Assembly (NCBI GenBank): GCA_017649745.1
Contig: JAGCGE010000315.1
Coordinates: 1 to 20,326 of the forward strand
Direction: 5' to 3'
Source: Clostridiales bacterium
GTDB taxonomy: Bacteria; Bacillota_A; Clostridia; Saccharofermentanales; Saccharofermentanaceae
Length of the DNA: 20,326 nucleotides
The notes beneath the pieces were generated by a model. That model ran no database searches. It was not told the DNA's origin and saw nothing but the letters and a program-made list of their open reading frames with translations. Below are positions 1-7,370 of this stretch, piece after piece. Positions within the stretch are counted from its first letter, which is position 1. Each line of letters starts with the position of its first letter. A program made the translations under genes and the position numbers.

Positions 1-2
1 AA

Positions 3-644
3 AAGGCTATCCAGGGCAAAGCTATCGAAGGAAAATCAAACGCATTGACGACGGTAAAAGATACGTTGTTTTATCACGACGGTGAATCGATTGGTTCGAC
101 CGTAATGGAGAGCGTTGTTGCACCTGCTATGAGAGATCTTAGTTCGAATATTATTGGAAGTATATTTGATATGATTATTGACAGTATTAATAGAGATATA
201 TATAAGAACGATCCGGCAAGGGCGCAGACGCGAGGAGGACATTACACGAAAGGAGGTAATGGCTATGTTCCTTATTCTTCTATCTTTAACAATTCTACTG
301 GTTATTACAATGTTAGTCCTTCTGCTCCTGTCCGCAGTAGCTACAGCGGCGGCCCTACTGTTTTACCTGCTACCCCTACTATTCCCAATCGTTATAGTAA
401 TATTATTCTTGAGAATCGTGGTGAGGCGGAAACATTCGTAGATGATATCCTGTATCATGTAAATCAGTATCAATCCATCTCGGTAGCAAATGTATACGCA
501 AAACTGGATTGGCCGTCAACATTCCAAGATACAAAATGGGGCTGGACACCTGAGATCCTGAATCCGACAACAATTATCAAACGTAGAGTAAACGGTGGTA
601 TGTGGCGTGTGATCTTGCCACGACCCATCGCATTAGACATTTAA
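3..644 (+). CDS. Conserved phage protein of unknown function, 5'-truncated
   Basis: The reading frame is already open at the window edge (codons from base 3), so the N-terminus is missing; a TTG at 45 is an unconvincing start because the frame continues upstream. About 213 residues are visible. The N-terminal half is amphipathic (GSTVMESVVAPAMRDLSSNI, then a hydrophobic FDMIIDSI segment). A low-complexity Ser/Tyr/Gly/Pro stretch follows. The C-terminal domain starts near NIILENRGEAET and ends with a WGW motif and the tail LPRPIALDI. From memory, this architecture (hydrophobic helix, low-complexity linker, RGEAE domain, DKYGW-like motif) recurs in clostridial phages, but I know of no function. 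It is the first visible gene of a four-gene block and is followed 12 nt later by a membrane protein gene. The linker overlaps a hydrophobic alternative frame, described separately. Confidence 0.75.
   Translation, partial: KAIQGKAIEGKSNALTTVKDTLFYHDGESIGSTVMESVVAPAMRDLSSNIIGSIFDMIIDSINRDIYKNDPARAQTRGGHYTKGGNGYVPYSSIFNNSTGYYNVSPSAPVRSSYSGGPTVLPATPTIPNRYSNIILENRGEAETFVDDILYHVNQYQSISVANVYAKLDWPSTFQDTKWGWTPEILNPTTIIKRRVNGGMWRVILPRPIALDI
265..441 (+). CDS. Possible overprinted small hydrophobic membrane protein (speculative)
   Basis: A second frame inside the preceding gene begins with ATG at 265, preceded by AAAGGAGG at about 249-256, an ideal 8-nt spacing. It encodes 58 residues, almost wholly hydrophobic: two potential transmembrane helices (about residues 3-23 and 24-50) joined at SAVATAA, then the basic tail RIVVRRKHS, and a TAG stop. 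Size and layout resemble small phage membrane proteins such as holins or lysis regulators, but no family is recognised. The counter-argument is serious: the Shine-Dalgarno letters also encode Lys-Gly-Gly in the main frame, and shifting Ser/Tyr/Pro-rich codons by one base naturally yields Leu/Ile/Val. It therefore may be only a shadow of the low-complexity linker. Confidence 0.25.
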   Translation: MFLILLSLTILLVITMLVLLLLSAVATAAALLFYLLPLLFPIVIVILFLRIVVRRKHS

Positions 645-656
645 GGAGGAAATAAA

Positions 657-1649
657 ATGAGTTTTTTAACAAAAGTAGCGACGCTCGCAGCAAAAGGGCG
701 TCTATTCGTAATCGATCATGAAGCGGGCCTCGAGATCGCCGGAGGTATCGCTTGTTTCGCTGTATCCGTAGCAACAGCAGCCAGAGCAGCAATTAAGACC
801 AAAGAGATCAAAGAGGAGTATAATGCAAATGCTTCCATCATTGCTACGAACGATCAGACCGGTATGGTCAAGGATTTCGAAACCGGAGAGATGAAAGAGT
901 ACACTGATGAGCAGGCTAAAGCTGATATGAGAAAGCTTAAGAGACATACTGCTGGTCGTATCGCGCTTGCTTGGATGCCGCCGGTACTCGGATTTGCAGC
1001 CGGTACTGGACTTGTCCTGAGATCTCATCACGTAATGGTTAAGACGAATGTAGGTCTTGCCGCAGCACTTAAGACAGCTGAAGCATCTCTTGATGAATAT
1101 AGAAAGCGTGTAGGTAATAAGGTAGGCGTAGAAGCCGAGCAGGATCTATATGACGGTGTTGAGACTGTGAAGAAAAAGGGTAAAAAGGGTGAAGATCCTA
1201 TTGTAGAGCGAGTACACACAGACTTCCCTGTATCCAGGTACGGTCGTATCCTTGGACGTGACTATGTAGAACGTGATGCCGACTGGGATAATACATCTGA
1301 TGACTACAATAAGCGTAGAGTAAAACAGGTAGAAGAAACCGCAAATAGAAAGCTGCGTAGGGTTGGTAAGATCACTCTTAATGAAGTATACGATGCTCTT
1401 GGCCTCGGACCGACAGATGATGGCGATGTAGTAGGCTGGAGACTGCAGGAGTTTGGTGGTAAGACACCCATGGGCGGAATTAAGATCAGTATCATTGAAC
1501 ATGTACTTAAGGGTGATCCTAATGGTGTTTCTTATGTACATGATGATTGGACAGATACGATGGTACGTATCGCAGATCCATTCTTTGTTGATTTCAATGT
1601 CGAAGGATGCATTCTCGCACCTAGTACGCTTAAGAAGATTGGAGGTTAA
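657..1649 (+). CDS. DUF6353-like phage membrane protein
   Basis: 330 residues; ATG at 657 follows the ribosome binding site TAAGGAGGA about 8 nt upstream. There are two probable membrane segments: residues about 25-46 (EIAGGIACFAVSVATAARAA) and about 100-122 (GRIALAWMPPVLGFAAGTGL), separated by a charged segment and followed by a long soluble C-terminal domain rich in Lys, Asp and Glu. That domain contains a segment near GWRLQEFGG and ends with FVDFNVEGCIL. Two N-terminal helices plus this C-terminal region match my recollection of the DUF6353 family found in clostridial phages, whose function is unknown. It sits between two other unknown genes with short gaps (12 and 6 nt), implying one operon and possibly one membrane-associated complex. 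The family name is recall, not a search result. Confidence 0.7.
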   Translation: MSFLTKVATLAAKGRLFVIDHEAGLEIAGGIACFAVSVATAARAAIKTKEIKEEYNANASIIATNDQTGMVKDFETGEMKEYTDEQAKADMRKLKRHTAGRIALAWMPPVLGFAAGTGLVLRSHHVMVKTNVGLAAALKTAEASLDEYRKRVGNKVGVEAEQDLYDGVETVKKKGKKGEDPIVERVHTDFPVSRYGRILGRDYVERDADWDNTSDDYNKRRVKQVEETANRKLRRVGKITLNEVYDALGLGPTDDGDVVGWRLQEFGGKTPMGGIKISIIEHVLKGDPNGVSYVHDDWTDTMVRIADPFFVDFNVEGCILAPSTLKKIGG

Positions 1650-1655
1650 TTATAT

Positions 1656-2186
1656 ATGAAATATATTAGTTGGATTCTTGGTTTGTTAGGTCTTGGTACA
1701 GGTTTTGCAGCAGGATATTATGTTGGTAAAAACAGAGAAAGAAATGCATGTGAGGCTGATATTGCATCTGTAAAGGAGGAATATCAGAAGCGTGTAGATG
1801 AGACAAAGAGAAAACTTCAGAAAGTGTATGGGGATACGAAGCCTGAGGATGAGGAACAGAAGCTTACGGAAAATGGAGATATTGATGATCTGAACGCCCG
1901 TATTGTAACCCATCAGGATGCGATGCAGCATAATCCGGAGGATGTCATTTACTTTGCAGCGGATAATGTATGGTACAATGAGACAACGGAAAAGACCTAT
2001 AATGGCCCGAACATCTTTGTTATTCCTAGTGATCTCTTTAGCTTCTTTGGTGAAGGAGAGCACAAGGAGAAACAGATGGCAATCGCTACTGATGCAGGCG
2101 AGTATTTCTTGCTGACGTACGAACCAGGTTCTTATGCTGAAAACATTCTTGGTTATAGTGCTTCTTCTGGAGGGAAGGAGGATTAA
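1656..2186 (+). CDS. Membrane-anchored phage protein of unknown function
   Basis: 176 residues; ATG at 1656 with GGAGGT about 10 nt upstream, 6 nt after the previous stop. Residues about 4-23 form a glycine-rich hydrophobic helix (WILGLLGLGTGFAAGYYVGK) with small-residue spacing that suits helix packing. A Lys/Glu-rich segment likely to be coiled coil follows (residues about 26-65), then a globular C-terminal part with several aromatic residues (IYFAADNVWYN, FFGEGEHK). The topology is a single N-terminal anchor with a soluble domain. No enzymatic motif is visible and I do not recognise a named family. It probably acts with the two-helix protein encoded just upstream. Confidence 0.75.
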   Translation: MKYISWILGLLGLGTGFAAGYYVGKNRERNACEADIASVKEEYQKRVDETKRKLQKVYGDTKPEDEEQKLTENGDIDDLNARIVTHQDAMQHNPEDVIYFAADNVWYNETTEKTYNGPNIFVIPSDLFSFFGEGEHKEKQMAIATDAGEYFLLTYEPGSYAENILGYSASSGGKED

Positions 2187-2188
2187 TA

Positions 2189-2743
2189 TTGAACGAGTAC
2201 GAACGTGCTTCGGTCGAACGCGAACATTATATTACTTGGCTAGCTCAACGAGTAGACGCATATGTTGGTATAACGTACTCGAGACTGCTGCATTGCCTAT
2301 GGGAAATTCCATTCGTATGGTCGATTGATGATGACAAAAACAGAGCTATAGATGGAAATATGCTGCGAATTATTTACAAACAGTCACACAAGGTAGTATA
2401 TCCTGAAGTTGTGTTTCCATTTGATGACGGCTGTACGTTTTTGGAGTTTCTCATAGCGCTTTGTGGACGAGCAAATGACCTAATGTACGAACCGGGTACT
2501 GATAAAACTGGTGATTTCTTTTGGCAGATCATTACGAACGCCTGTTTAGACCATTGTACAGATGACGCATATGGCAAAACTTGGGACGATTTCTATGTCT
2601 CGAGCAAAATTGCCAATATTTTGTCAAGAAACTATGGTACGAACGGGTACGGAGGGCTATTTCCGCTCCAAAATGCCGCTGAAAACCAGCAAACGGTGCC
2701 AATTTGGTATCAAATGAACGCGTTTTTAACTGAAAATTTTTAA
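2189..2743 (+). CDS. Conserved phage protein of unknown function, TTG start
   Basis: 184 residues. The start is TTG at 2189, chosen because AAGGAGGA ends 6 nt upstream and the gene begins 2 nt after the preceding stop. The protein is soluble, acidic and rich in aromatic residues: ITWLAQRVDAYVGITYSRLL near the N-terminus, a central TFLEFLIALCGRANDLMYEP segment, and a C-terminal NGYGGLFPLQNAAENQQTVP followed by IWYQMNAFL. From memory, proteins with this LLxxLxxxxFxW... and GGLFPL layout are widespread in clostridial phages next to DUF6353 genes, with no assigned function. No catalytic motif or membrane segment is visible. It is the last gene of the first block; a rho-independent terminator follows 73 nt downstream. 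Confidence 0.75.
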   Translation: MNEYERASVEREHYITWLAQRVDAYVGITYSRLLHCLWEIPFVWSIDDDKNRAIDGNMLRIIYKQSHKVVYPEVVFPFDDGCTFLEFLIALCGRANDLMYEPGTDKTGDFFWQIITNACLDHCTDDAYGKTWDDFYVSSKIANILSRNYGTNGYGGLFPLQNAAENQQTVPIWYQMNAFLTENF

Positions 2744-2760
2744 GAAAATATCAAAGAAAT

Positions 2761-2790
2761 TTGACAATTTTGAGCGATTTCTCAAATATT
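2761..2790 (+). promoter_or_regulatory. Possible promoter overlapped by a palindrome
   Basis: A perfect consensus -35 box TTGACA lies at 2761-2766, and 18 nt later AATATT (2785-2790) matches the -10 consensus at four of six bases. The -10 falls inside the 22-bp palindrome, as expected for a repressed promoter. Against it, transcription would meet the terminator at 2817-2855 almost at once, so any product would be a short RNA or depend on readthrough. Confidence 0.3.
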
Positions 2791-2798
2791 TGAGAAAT
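2777..2798. repeat. 22-bp perfect palindrome (operator-like)
   Basis: The two halves are ATTTCTCAAAT and ATTTGAGAAAT, exact reverse complements with no spacer. Each half contains the octamer ATTTGAGA (or its complement), which also occurs at 2862-2869 (reverse), 2930-2937 and 2937-2944. The layout fits a dimeric DNA-binding protein site or an origin element. Confidence 0.6.
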
Positions 2799-2816
2799 GA
2801 AATCAAATTTGCGAAG

Positions 2817-2855
2817 CCGGAAACGCCTGCGGCTGTAGGGTTTGCGGGTTTTTTT
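2817..2855 (+). terminator. Rho-independent terminator closing the first gene block
   Basis: CCGGAAACGCC (2817-2827) pairs with GGGTTTGCGG (2838-2847) across a 10-nt loop, with one G-G mismatch and one bulged G. Seven T residues (2849-2855) follow almost immediately. It lies 73 nt past the stop of the gene ending at 2743 and separates the first block from the replication operon. Confidence 0.7.
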
Positions 2856-2856
2856 C

Positions 2857-2978
2857 GCAGATCTCAAATTTTTTTACTATTTATTTTAACATTGCTAATA
2901 TAGTAATATATAAATAAAATACGTTTCAGATTTGAGATTTGAGAAATTTATACATTTTAAGTGAAAGGAGGCAAAATA
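2857..2978 (+). promoter_or_regulatory. Leader of the replication operon: octamer repeats, promoter candidate, strong ribosome binding site
   Basis: This A+T-rich leader has three copies of the octamer ATTTGAGA (2862-2869 reverse; 2930-2937 and 2937-2944 forward, overlapping with a 7-bp period). A weak sigma-A-like promoter can be drawn (TTTAAC at 2885-2890, 16 nt, TATATA at 2907-2912). The last part holds AAAGGAGG at about 2965-2972, which sets the start of the polymerase gene at ATG 2979. It may be an operator, an iteron-type origin, or both. Confidence 0.45.
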
Positions 2979-5900
2979 ATGGATTTTTTCACTATCAAAG
3001 AGACCGTCGGACGTGGAAATATCATAGTATATCCCGATTTTAAGATATGTCGGTCCAAAGATTTGATGGTAAAAGGATCAAAATTCTGTGCGATTTGGGA
3101 TGAAGAAGCAGGATTATGGAGCACTGACATTTATGATGCTCAGAGATTAATCGACAAAGAGCTGTCTGATTATGTTGCAAAGATGAATCCGGAAAAGAAA
3201 GTTAAAGTAAATTATCTTTCTTCATTTAATACACGTAGTTGGACAACATTCCTTAGTTACATTAGCAGTTTAGGCGATAATTACAAAGTCCTTGATAAGA
3301 CAATCACATTTGCTGATACTAAGACATCTAAAAGCGATTATATTTCTAAGAAACTATCATACAATTTGGAAAATGTTCCTACCCCTGCTTACACAGAACT
3401 TACAACAAGTTTGTATGATCCTGAGGAAATCGAGAAGTTTGAATGGATCATTGGTAGTATTGTTGCTGGTGATTCTAGAAGCATTCAGAAGTTCTTAGTA
3501 TTCTATGGTCCTAAAGGAACCGGTAAGTCAACAATCATTAATATTATATTAAAGTTGTTTGACGGATACTATGGAACATTCAATGCTAAATCTCTCGGCC
3601 AATCTAACGCAGAGTTTGCATTAGAGCCTTTCCGTTTAAACCCGTTGGTAGCAATTCAGCATGATGGTGATTTGTCGCATATTGAGGATAACACTAGATT
3701 AAATAGTATTACATCACACGAACCAATTACAATCAATGTTAAACATCGTTCCATGTATACAGATACATTTACGTCAATGTGTATCATGGGTACTAATAAG
3801 CCAGTTAAGATTACAGATGCACAATCAGGTATTATTAGAAGATTAATCGATGTTGTTCCTAAAGGAACGAAAATACCAACTCACAAGTATGAAGCATTAT
3901 ATTCTAGAATAAATTTTGAATTAGGAGGTATTGCACAGCACTGTTTAGATGTATATAGAAAATTAGGCAAAAATTATTATGCAAATTATGAACCAGTTAG
4001 AATGATGCAGAAAACCGATGTGTTTTATAACTTTATGAGAGAATATTATATTGAGTATTCTGAATTAGGTGAAGTCACATTGAAGAAAGCATGGGAAGAT
4101 TATAAATCTTATTGTGCTAATACAAGTATCAAGTATGATATGCCTCAGTATAAGTTCAGAGAAGAATTAAAAGAATACTTTGAAAGCTTTGAAGAGTATA
4201 CTAAGGATACAAATGGTAACTGGGTTAGAAGTTTGTATAGAGGCCTAAAGAAAGAAAAGATCTATTTGGATGAAAAACAACAGAAGAGAGTAAAAGAGAA
4301 ACCTTTATCGTTAGTACTAGATTGCAAAGAGTCATTGCTGGATAAGATGTTAGCAGATTGCCCGGCACAGTATGCAAAAGAAGATGGCACCCCGGTAACC
4401 ACATGGAGTTCCAATCATTATATTCTTAGTGATTTGGATACACAGGAACTTCATTATGTGAAACCGCCAGTTAATCATATTGTTATTGACTTCGATCTTA
4501 AGAACGAGAAGGGTGAAAAAGACTTCATGCTAAATGCCGAAGCTGCTAGTAAGTGGCCACCGACATATGCAGAATTGTCTAAGGGCGGACAAGGAATACA
4601 TCTTCATTATATTTATCAAGGAGATCCAGAACAGTTAGCTGGTATCTATGATACAAATATTGAGATCAAAGTATTCAAAGGAAAGTCTGCTCTTCGAAGG
4701 AAGTTAACAAGATGTAATAATATTCCTGTTGCTCCTATCTCTTCTGGTTTGCCTATTATAGAAAAGGGTGATAAAGTGGTAGATTTTACAGTATTGAAGA
4801 ATGAGGCAGCTCTTGATACTTATATTAAGAAATGTCTTAAGAAAGAATATGAGCCACATGCCACCAAACCAATGATCGATTATATTTATGATGCACTTGA
4901 GAAAGCATATCAGTCTGGTATGGATTACGATATGAGTAAATGGTATTCGGATGTAATGTGCTTTGCAACAAATAGTACACATAATAAAGATTATTGTGTT
5001 AAGAAAGTAATAAAGATGAAGTGGAAATCGAAATCAGCAGAAGAAGATAATGTTCCACCATCAAAAGAGAAGTATGAAGATGAAAGAATTGTATTCTTTG
5101 ACATTGAAGTATTTCCTAATTTGTTACTTATTGTTTGGAAGTTTGATGGCTCAGATAAACATAATATTATGATTAATCCGACGCAAGAAGAAGTCCGTAG
5201 AATCATGAAAATGAAACTTATAGGATTCAATTGTAGAAGATATGATAATCATATTGTGTATGCGGCATCACTTGGATTTAGTAACAAAGAATTGTACAAT
5301 CTGAGTAAAACAATTATCAAAGAGCAAAAAGGATTTATTGCAGCAGCTTATAATTTATCGCATGCTGATATTTATGATTTTTCTACAAAGAAACAATCGT
5401 TGAAAAAATTTGAGATAGAATTAGGTATTCATCACCAAGAATTACCTCTTGACTGGAATAAACCGGTTCCTGAGGATAAGATAGATTTGGTTGTTGAATA
5501 TTGCTGCAACGATGTAGATGCTACCGAAGCAACATTTCATGCCAAATTTGAAGATGAAGATTGGTCTTGTGAAGAAGATTATCATGCGCGATGTATTATG
5601 GCTGAATTATCAGGCAAAACTCCAAATGATACAACCCGTATTTGTGCCGAACAGTTTATGTTTGGTGATGACAGAAATCCTCAAAGTCAGTTTGTTTATA
5701 CGGATTTGTCCACGATATTTCCTGGTTATAAATATGACTTTGGAATTAGCACCTATATGGGAGAGACAATTGGAGAAGGTGGCTATGTATATGCAGAGCC
5801 GGGTGCGTATGGTAATGTGCCAGTAAAAGATGTAGCATCTATGCATCCGCATAGCATGATCGCTCTCAATATATTTGGCAAGTATACTCCTAGATTAAAG

Positions 5901-6866
5901 GAACTTGTAGAAGCAAGAATAGCTGTAAAGCATCAAGATAAGACTTCTGCTAAGAAATTATTAGATGGTGTTCTTATTCCTTATATGAAAGATAAGGCAT
6001 CATGCAAATCGCTTGCTTATGCTCTGAAGATTGTTATAAATTCTATATATGGTCTTACAGCAGCATCGTTCCCCAATCGCTTCCGAGATCCGAGGAACAT
6101 CGATAACATTGTAGCTAAACGAGGAGCTCTCTTTATGTGCACGCTTAAACATGAAGTACAAAATCGTGGTTATAAAGTTGTACATATTAAGACTGATTCA
6201 ATCAAGATTGCAGATCCAGACGACGAAATTCTAAAGTTTGTAGATGACTTTGGAAAACAGTATGGATATACATTTGAGATTGAGGAAGAATTTGAGCGAA
6301 TAGTATTGGTGAACAATGCGGTTTATGTCGGTAAGACAAAGGAAGGTAAATGGACTGCTACAGGAACGGAGTTCATTCACCCATATGTCTTTAAGATGCT
6401 GTTTAGTAAAGAACCTATTATATTTAGTGATCTTTGCGAGACTAAGCAAGTCCAAACCGAAATCTATCTTGATTTTAATGAACCAAATCCAGAAGGTCAT
6501 TTGTATCACTTTGTTGGTAAAGTTGGATCGTTCGTACCAGTTAAACCAGGAGCAGGTGGTGGATTACTTATGCGTAAAGTAAATCCAGATGAAGATATTG
6601 AAGTTGATGTTGAATTGACAACAGAATACAAGATGTCAGCAGTAACAGGCTCTAAAGGTTATAGATGGAAAGAAGCAGAACTCATCAAAGATGATTATGA
6701 ATCTCAGATCGATAAGACCTATTATGATACATTGGTTACAGATGCCAAAAATCATATTTCAGAATTCTGTGATTACGAGTTATTCGTATCAGAGGATACA
6801 TTTATTTCAAATAATGTGGTATATTCAAATAAAAAACTTAATGATGATGTACCATGGGATGTTTAA
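2979..6866 (+). CDS. SF3 helicase, AEP-like primase and family B DNA polymerase in one protein
   Basis: 1295 residues. ATG 2979 is preferred to an in-frame GTG at 2961 because that GTG precedes the Shine-Dalgarno AAAGGAGG. Domains in order: an SF3/D5-type helicase with Walker A GPKGTGKST (177-185), a Walker B-like region (about 223-232), sensor Asn273 and Arg287/288; a probable archaeo-eukaryotic primase with HIVIDFD (Asp504, Asp506), SKGGQGIHLH (534-543) and IEIK (about 562); a 3'-5' exonuclease with FDIE (Asp708, Glu710), Asn751/Asp756 and YCCND (841-845); and a family B polymerase with motif A DVASMHPHS (Asp951), motif B KIVINSIYG (1017-1025) and motif C KTDS (Asp1073). It would unwind DNA, prime, polymerise and proofread. 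The primase assignment is the least certain; helicase, exonuclease and polymerase are clear. It opens the replication operon and is followed by a likely single-strand DNA-binding protein. Confidence 0.88.
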   Translation: MDFFTIKETVGRGNIIVYPDFKICRSKDLMVKGSKFCAIWDEEAGLWSTDIYDAQRLIDKELSDYVAKMNPEKKVKVNYLSSFNTRSWTTFLSYISSLGDNYKVLDKTITFADTKTSKSDYISKKLSYNLENVPTPAYTELTTSLYDPEEIEKFEWIIGSIVAGDSRSIQKFLVFYGPKGTGKSTIINIILKLFDGYYGTFNAKSLGQSNAEFALEPFRLNPLVAIQHDGDLSHIEDNTRLNSITSHEPITINVKHRSMYTDTFTSMCIMGTNKPVKITDAQSGIIRRLIDVVPKGTKIPTHKYEALYSRINFELGGIAQHCLDVYRKLGKNYYANYEPVRMMQKTDVFYNFMREYYIEYSELGEVTLKKAWEDYKSYCANTSIKYDMPQYKFREELKEYFESFEEYTKDTNGNWVRSLYRGLKKEKIYLDEKQQKRVKEKPLSLVLDCKESLLDKMLADCPAQYAKEDGTPVTTWSSNHYILSDLDTQELHYVKPPVNHIVIDFDLKNEKGEKDFMLNAEAASKWPPTYAELSKGGQGIHLHYIYQGDPEQLAGIYDTNIEIKVFKGKSALRRKLTRCNNIPVAPISSGLPIIEKGDKVVDFTVLKNEAALDTYIKKCLKKEYEPHATKPMIDYIYDALEKAYQSGMDYDMSKWYSDVMCFATNSTHNKDYCVKKVIKMKWKSKSAEEDNVPPSKEKYEDERIVFFDIEVFPNLLLIVWKFDGSDKHNIMINPTQEEVRRIMKMKLIGFNCRRYDNHIVYAASLGFSNKELYNLSKTIIKEQKGFIAAAYNLSHADIYDFSTKKQSLKKFEIELGIHHQELPLDWNKPVPEDKIDLVVEYCCNDVDATEATFHAKFEDEDWSCEEDYHARCIMAELSGKTPNDTTRICAEQFMFGDDRNPQSQFVYTDLSTIFPGYKYDFGISTYMGETIGEGGYVYAEPGAYGNVPVKDVASMHPHSMIALNIFGKYTPRLKELVEARIAVKHQDKTSAKKLLDGVLIPYMKDKASCKSLAYALKIVINSIYGLTAASFPNRFRDPRNIDNIVAKRGALFMCTLKHEVQNRGYKVVHIKTDSIKIADPDDEILKFVDDFGKQYGYTFEIEEEFERIVLVNNAVYVGKTKEGKWTATGTEFIHPYVFKMLFSKEPIIFSDLCETKQVQTEIYLDFNEPNPEGHLYHFVGKVGSFVPVKPGAGGGLLMRKVNPDEDIEVDVELTTEYKMSAVTGSKGYRWKEAELIKDDYESQIDKTYYDTLVTDAKNHISEFCDYELFVSEDTFISNNVVYSNKKLNDDVPWDV

Positions 6867-6878
6867 GGAGGATTATAT

Positions 6879-7370
6879 ATGAACATTCAAGTTATGAGAC
6901 CGTACAATGGCGGAAAAGATATTTTCATGATCAAAGATGCTAAGCTTAAGTTTAAGAACTTTAGTGGTAAGCAGGGAAAGAATCCTAATGGCAGCAGAAC
7001 AGTAAATGTTGTTGTGGATGAAGAGGATAAGAATCTTCTTGAGTCTAAAGGTTATACTGTAAACACATGGCTCAATCCCAGAACAAACGAATATGAATAC
7101 ACCGTTCGTCTTAACATTAAGATGCTTCCTGGAAACATGGCTAAGATCCGTCAGAGAGTAGGAAATAGTCCTGATTTCGTATATTTGGATGAAGTTAGTA
7201 TCGATGGTCTCGATGGTTGTGTGATCTCTCATTCTGATGTAGCTTGGAGTTACGGTATTAATAGAAATACTGGCAAGCCGGTTGCATATCTTAATGAGAT
7301 GGATGTAGTAATCGTTCCGTCTATCTTTGCTCCGGATTCTAGCGATTATTATATTGAGTCTAATGATTAA
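6879..7370 (+). CDS. Probable single-strand DNA-binding protein
   Basis: 163 residues; ATG 6879 with TAAGGAGGA 8 nt upstream. The sequence is dominated by beta-strand-like segments (DAKLKFKNF, RTVNVVVDEE, YTVRLNIKML, AYLNEMDVVIVP), as expected for an OB-fold, and ends in an acidic tail (APDSSDYYIESND) of the kind phage and bacterial single-strand DNA-binding proteins use to recruit partners. Position supports the call: it lies between the replicative polymerase and an SF2 helicase. Its likely role is to coat unwound template and organise replication and recombination enzymes. No exact family signature was recognised, so the function is inferred from fold-like pattern, tail and context. Its last codons overlap the next gene by 8 nt. 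Confidence 0.6.
   Translation: MNIQVMRPYNGGKDIFMIKDAKLKFKNFSGKQGKNPNGSRTVNVVVDEEDKNLLESKGYTVNTWLNPRTNEYEYTVRLNIKMLPGNMAKIRQRVGNSPDFVYLDEVSIDGLDGCVISHSDVAWSYGINRNTGKPVAYLNEMDVVIVPSIFAPDSSDYYIESND

Noticed and set aside
2961..2978. GTG at 2961 as start of the polymerase gene
   Set aside because: The codons between 2961 and 2979 are the ribosome binding site itself (AAAGGAGG), so ATG 2979 is the start.
5408..6278. Octamer ATTTGAGA inside the polymerase gene
   Set aside because: Two isolated copies in A+T-rich coding sequence are expected by chance and lack palindromic or tandem arrangement.
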